From the NCBI GenBank assembly GCA_029706075.1, contig JAINUG010000114.1, forward strand, positions 2,666,001 to 2,730,000: DNA of 64,000 bases, read 5' to 3'. The notes beneath the pieces are model-generated. The model saw nothing but the letters and a program-made list of their open reading frames with translations. It searched no databases and was not told where the DNA came from. The DNA is from Aldrovandia affinis. Taxonomy: Eukaryota; Chordata; Actinopteri; Notacanthiformes; Halosauridae. Shown piece by piece: positions 61,080 through 64,000 of this stretch (position 1 is its first letter; the number at the start of each line of letters is the position of its first letter). The translations under genes were made by a program, and so were the position numbers.

Positions 61080-62130
61080 GGTCTGACACCATAGGGTGTC
61101 CCTCCGGGAGAGCGCGTCGGTATTCCCATGGACCGCACCAGATCTGTGTAGGACAGAGAATAGAAATGGTTGCAAAGACAAGAACTATTGAGTGACGCGG
61201 GCATTACTGTCTCTATTCCTGGCCATCCATACTAACGGCGCATGGTCCGTTACCAGTGTGAAATGCCGTCCCAATAGATAGTACTTTAACGTTTCAAGAG
61301 CCCACTTTATTGCTAAGCACTCTTTTTCTACCGTGGAATACTTTTGTTCCTTCAGTAACAGCTTTCGACTAATATACAGAATGGGGTGTTCTTCTCTCTC
61401 TTGCACTTGCAACAGGATGGCTCCCACCCCGGTTTCTGAGGCATCCGTCTGTACCAGTAGCAGTTTTGTGAAATCAGGAGTTACCAGTACAGGTCCTGAA
61501 CAGAGCATCCGCTTCTGTCCTTTCTGTCCACTCCACTTGGTCCGGCAGACGGCAGAGGTCCGTTAGAGGGCTAGCTAAAGAGGCAAAGTTAGGGATAAAG
61601 CTTGGCCGGAATTGCCTCCAGTTTCCTTTCCTGTCGCTTGATACAACCCCTCCCGATCGTGTACCCCAAATATTCTGCCGTGAGCCCTGTCCCCTGTAAT
61701 GTCTGCAACACGGCCCAGACCTGGTCGAGGTGGGACTGCCACTCGTTCCCATGTATAAGGATGTTGTCTAGGTACGCTGCTGCGTACTGCCTATGGGGCC
61801 AGAGAATTCGGTCCATCAAACATTGCTGGGGCTCCATGTAGACCAAATGGTAAGGTTCTGTATTGGAATAGGAATCTTTTCTCGAGCCTTGGGAGCTAGT
61901 GGTACCTGCCAGTAACCTTGAGTCAGATCTGTCGATTAATTCATCAATCCGAGGCATTGGATATGCATCAAATTTCAATATCTCATTCAATTTCCTGAAG
62001 TCATTGCAGAACCGTAGTATGCCGTCTGGAAAACACATTCTGGTGTCTGTCCACCAGTTCGTGCAGGTCCTGCCGCTGAGCTAGGCTCAACTATTCCCCC
62101 AGTTGCACCTCCATAGGCGTGTTCTCTGTA
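61080..62130 (-). pseudogene. Gmr1-like RT and RNase H, broken
   Basis: RT pieces: DGILRFCNDFRKLNEILKFD, AYPMPRIDELIDRSDS, MEPQQCLMDRILWPHRQYAA and AYLDNILIHGNEW, where the catalytic box reads YLDN instead of YLDD. RNase H: LVQTDASETGVGAILLQVQ, ILYISRKLLLKEQKYSTVEK, LLGRHFTLVTDHAPLVWM, and SGAVHGNTDALSRRD at the end. A deletion has removed the RT palm segment after SRLLAG. Confidence 0.88.
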
Positions 62131-62162
62131 ACAGACAGCTGAGGGGACACAGTGTATAGTAC

Positions 62163-63307
62163 CTAATGGGCGTTCCACCGTTCCAACACGTTAACATGGT
62201 ATATTTGCGTAACATTTCGGCGCCCAGGCTGTCGGACTCTATAATTCACTTCCCCTACCTTTTCAATAATCTCATAGGGTCCGTGCCATCTAGCCAAAAA
62301 TTTACATTCCGACGTGGGGACTAACACCAACACTTTGTCTCCTGTCTGGAACTCCATTGGCTGTACTCCTCTGTTATACATGCAGACTTGTGCATTCTGT
62401 GCTTCTTCCATGTGCTCCCGTACAATGGGACAGAGGGTGGCCATTGTATCCCTCATTTCACTGACGTGTTCCACCAGGGTGCGATGAGTCGACGGTTGCT
62501 GTTCCCATGCTTCTTTGGCGACATCCAGCAGCCCTCGGGGCCGTCTCCTATACAGTAGTTCAAAGTGGGAAAACCTGGTGGAAGCCTGTGGTACTTCCCG
62601 GATTGAGAACATTAAATACGGCAGCAGCATAGTGGAATGGCCTGGTGGCGTAGTCCACAAGGATCAGGATGTACTGATGCCCCCGACCGCTACGGGGGAG
62701 GGGTCCAATCAAATCCATTGTGATACGGCTAAACGGTACTGATATTATAGGGAGGGAGATTAAAGGGCTGCGAAAGTGGGGTTTTGGTCCCAACAGTTGG
62801 AATTCGAGGCAACTGCAACAAAAGTCCTCCACTACTCTTTTTACCCCAGGCCAGTGGAACCGATCCTCTCCAAGGTCTTTTCGACTCCTAGATGCACATG
62901 TGCCAATTGTAGTACAGACTGCACATATGAACCTGGCACCAACAGTTACTCTACACATTCGTTATTGTTTATTTTCGCTACTTGATACTGAACTGATTCT
63001 TTATCGCAAAGTGTGGGTAATTAGGTTGACTCACCCCTTCAATGGGTTTCTCTTTGATGACCGTCACCTGCTGGAGGGAATTAGCCAGGTTCGGATCTTC
63101 CAGCTGAGCAGTTCCAAAGCGGCCTGACAAGGGGGCGTGCTCAGGCTCCCCTTCCGGTTCCATTGGAAACATGTCTGTCAGATTTAATTCTGTGTTCTCC
63201 AGCGGGCCGTCTACCGGTTCACCTTCCGACAATGGTTCCATGGATGCATTGGGGTCCACCTCCTGATATCCGCACATCTGCGCATCCCCTTCGCTGGTGG
63301 CCCTCAC
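62163..63307 (-). pseudogene. Gmr1-like integrase, broken
   Basis: The upstream linker ends in SQPNYPHFAIKN, the usual start of the zinc-binding region. RFHWPGVKRVVEDFCCSC and PFSRITMDLIGPLP (first Asp, 62958-62560) follow. Then TRFSHFELLYRRRPRGLLD, GDKVLVLVPTSECKFLARWH and NVTQIYHVNVLERW (62660-62163), the C-terminal domain. RT begins about 130 bp further on without an intervening LTR, which supports a single element with reversed order. Confidence 0.85.
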
Positions 63308-63507
63308 CTGTCTTTTGCTTCCCTTCCCAGCAGGAAGAGGCTGGGTCTGGGATGGGAGGCGGTGGATCCGGCAGCATTGGCAGCAGCTAGCTGGCTGAGC
63401 TTGACTCGCATCAGGGCAGTCTGCTGATGTTGTTCTTCCATCAGTTCCCGATGCATTGTCTGTTGCGCTAAATTTGCTTCGATCAGCTGTTTGACGAGCG
63501 CTTCCAT
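63304..63507 (-). pseudogene. Gag N-terminal remnant
   Basis: MEALVKQLIEANLAQQTMHR and the Gln/Glu-rich helix after it resemble the start of fish Gypsy Gag proteins. It stops after LLGREAKDR. The capsid part is absent. Confidence 0.6.
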
Positions 63508-63510
63508 TGT

Positions 63511-64000
63511 TTCCCGTGTTTGTTTGGTTATCTAAATATGGTCTTTCAATGCAAATATTTTATTTTCCAAAAGCACCAGTGTTAGAAGGTGCAATACAGA
63601 AGCACTGATGGATTATGACACATTTCCATAACACCTAACCACCATAGTCCCTACCTACCCTATGGATTTCAACAAACTCTACCAAGGGGATGCAGGACCA
63701 ATCCTTAGAGCTATGCTGAAGGTGTACCAAGGAGCCAGACTTTGAAGGGGGGAAAGGGAGAATGGTAGAGTCAGTACTGTGGGAGACAAGAGGCGGTGCA
63801 TCAGTTATGGAGGTTTGAAGCAGTGGAAACTGGGACCTGGGCATGGGTCAGCTGTTTTTTGTTGATAGAGCCTAGTGATGGGTGAATTAAGCTTTGTAAA
63901 ACTAAAATTGGGTGGAACTACCATATGAATTCAGTGACTCCCTGATTTGAACCAATCAATGTGTTTTGCTGTGGGGCACAAAACCTTTTGATTTTGTTCA
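63511..64000. other. Window end, nothing recognised
   Basis: No LTR matching 60530-60800 is found here, so the Gmr1-like element is truncated at its 5' end. The minus frame 63844-63635 has no recognisable domain. Confidence 0.5.

Larger units (their letters stand above)
60530..63510 (-). mobile_element. Gmr1-like Gypsy retroelement remnant (integrase before RT)
   Basis: Reading along the minus strand: gag start (63507-63304), integrase (63060-62163), reverse transcriptase (62130-61590), RNase H (61508-61080), then a partial 3' LTR with TTTAATAAACC-type polyA signal (minus strand) near 60625. Ordinary Gypsy elements have integrase last. Integrase before RT is the hallmark of the Gmr1 group first described from cod. 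Most of gag and the protease are deleted, the 5' LTR is missing, and several frameshifts occur. Confidence 0.8.

Overview
This window looks like a gene-poor, transposon-rich stretch of a ray-finned fish genome, most likely a teleost. The evidence is vertebrate split genes with GT/AG introns, several Tc1-like DNA transposons, hAT MITEs, a CR1-type LINE with an esterase-like ORF1, a chromodomain Gypsy element, a Gmr1-like Gypsy element, tRNA-derived SINEs with the usual fish tail, and very long dinucleotide repeats. No bacterial-style genes or CRISPR arrays are present. All family names come from recognising the sequence by eye; no database search was run.

Two cellular genes are supported, both on the minus strand. 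(1) A copine gene, best matched to CPNE5 (CPNE8 is the alternative). It has nine exons between 31596 and 3030, covering the end of the second C2 domain and most of the VWA/copine domain. Eight of these exons are intact, splice in perfect phase and give 236 open codons. The final exon is not in the window, and neither are the exons for the first C2 domain and most of the second. (2) PACSIN1 (syndapin-1): four coding exons at 39762-32995 encode the first 203 residues of the F-BAR protein. A likely promoter (GC box, two CCAAT boxes, TATA box) and a likely non-coding first exon with a donor lie at 53.07-52.54 kb. The other PACSIN1 exons (rest of F-BAR, NPF region, SH3) are not found.

The most striking observation is the junction at about 31.6-33.0 kb. 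The 5' half of PACSIN1 is followed directly, on the same strand, by the 3' half of the copine gene. The first copine exon at the junction (31526-31596) carries small deletions that break its frame. If it is skipped, PACSIN1 exon phase 0 joins copine exon phase 0 in frame. This is either a real rearrangement or gene fusion, or an assembly misjoin.

Layout: 1-3012 is a recent 1.63-kb tandem duplication carrying a hAT MITE in each copy, ending 17 bp from a copine exon. 3-31.6 kb is copine introns containing two Tc1 elements, LTR-like sequence broken by a decayed CR1 LINE (about 8.6-13.3 kb), SINEs, and a 26-bp minisatellite (20.6-21.3 kb). 31.6-33 kb is the junction. 33-39.8 kb is PACSIN1 exons and introns, with another Tc1. 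39.8-52.5 kb is the large first PACSIN1 intron, with a 119-bp GA tract at its 3' splice site, a gag-less Gypsy chromovirus carrying a hAT MITE, a LINE RT fragment, and a Tc1 nested in a hAT element. 52.5-53.1 kb is the promoter region. 53.1-64 kb is intergenic repeats, including a SINE split by a Tc1, a solo-LTR-like sequence, a MITE and a Gmr1-like Gypsy remnant with integrase before reverse transcriptase.
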